6,364 nt of DNA from Candidatus Solibacter sp. (GTDB taxonomy: Bacteria; Acidobacteriota; Terriglobia; Bryobacterales; Bryobacteraceae). Below the pieces are notes generated by a model. That model worked only from the letters and a program-made list of their open reading frames with translations, made no database searches and was not told the origin of the DNA. Positions 6,182 through 6,364 of the stretch are shown here, one piece after another. The position numbers and the translations under genes are program-made. The stretch is taken from NCBI GenBank assembly GCA_017883355.1, contig JADGNS010000312.1:1-6364 (forward strand). Direction: 5' to 3'. Positions within the stretch are counted from its first letter, which is position 1; every line of letters begins with the position of its first letter.

Positions 6182-6364
6182 GTTCTCGCCCGCCTGTGCC
6201 AGGGAGACGCCGGGTCTTAGCCTGTCTTAGCCTGGCCACCACGTTAAGGAAATGGGAACCGTGGTTGACCAGGTCCGACGGCGGGAAATGGATAGGGATC
6301 CAAAGATCCATCTCGCGCATACGGAAGGCGAAATCCCGGGGCATGATGCCCACGATGGTGTACT
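6099..6364 (-). pseudogene. ADOP permease, upstream frame (partial and frameshifted)
   Basis: Reading in from the right edge, this frame begins YTIVGIMPRDFAFRMREMD, the part of the first periplasmic MacB core domain that normally continues directly into the frame listed as 4460-6181. The real start is outside the window; the GTG at 6353 is an internal Val codon. Family-like sequence runs through HFLNVVARLRQ. Then a 10-base duplication shifts the frame and the remaining residues, to a stop at 6099-6101, are unrelated and Arg/Gly-rich. Removing one repeat unit gives VVARLRPGVSLAQAGENMSA, which joins the two frames exactly as expected for the family. The gene is therefore a disrupted permease in this sequence, unless the duplication is an assembly or sequencing error. 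Confidence 0.85.
6214..6233. repeat. 10-base tandem duplication causing the permease frameshift
   Basis: GTCTTAGCCT occurs twice in immediate succession (6214-6223 and 6224-6233). Because 10 is not a multiple of three, the extra copy moves the minus-strand permease out of frame and brings a TAA into the downstream frame. Deleting either copy restores a continuous, family-like reading frame. Confidence 0.95.

Noticed and set aside
6099..6233. Programmed ribosomal frameshift in the permease
   Set aside because: There is no slippery heptamer at the join, and an exact 10-base duplication fully explains the shift, so a mutation or sequence error is the simpler reading.

Overview
This is a 6.4 kb piece of a GC-rich bacterial chromosome. 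The best guess for its source is an Acidobacterium, of the Solibacter/Bryobacter kind. The main support is the large minus-strand gene: an 'ABC-type' permease with two MacB/FtsX modules in one chain and no adjacent ATPase gene in view, the layout typical of the acidobacterial duplicated orphan permeases (ADOP). This is an inference from gene content; no rRNA or other taxonomic marker is present.

Layout. The left third (1-1393, plus) is the 3' part of a glycoside hydrolase family 3 gene of the NagZ type, with its 5' end outside the window. After a 63-base gap holding a compact promoter with a perfect 16-bp palindrome over its -10 element, three plus-strand genes follow with almost no spacing: a short CpaA/TadV-like prepilin peptidase (1457-2014), a zinc-dependent medium-chain dehydrogenase (2026-3045), and a KduD-like short-chain dehydrogenase (3050-3820). 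Gaps of 11 and 4 bases suggest one transcript. From 3821 to 4039 there is no gene, only a long inverted repeat (3873-3978) between convergent transcription units. The right part is on the minus strand: a small DUF1801/YdhG-like gene (4040-4426) and, upstream of it, the ADOP permease (4460 to beyond 6364). The permease reading frame is broken by an exact 10-base tandem duplication at 6214-6233.

How the genes fit together. NagZ-type enzymes release N-acetylglucosamine from muropeptides or related glycans. The two dehydrogenases look like a pair of NAD(P)-dependent oxidoreductases for a sugar acid or polyol, the KduD-like enzyme pointing to 2-deoxy-gluconate or deoxy-keto-uronate chemistry. The prepilin peptidase has no obvious metabolic link to them, and the shared transcript may be incidental. 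The permease and the DUF1801 protein seem unrelated to the plus-strand genes.

I do not see a new multi-gene system here. The most unusual points are the single-event frameshift in the permease, the long-armed intergenic repeat, and the palindrome built into a promoter that sits almost on the start codon.
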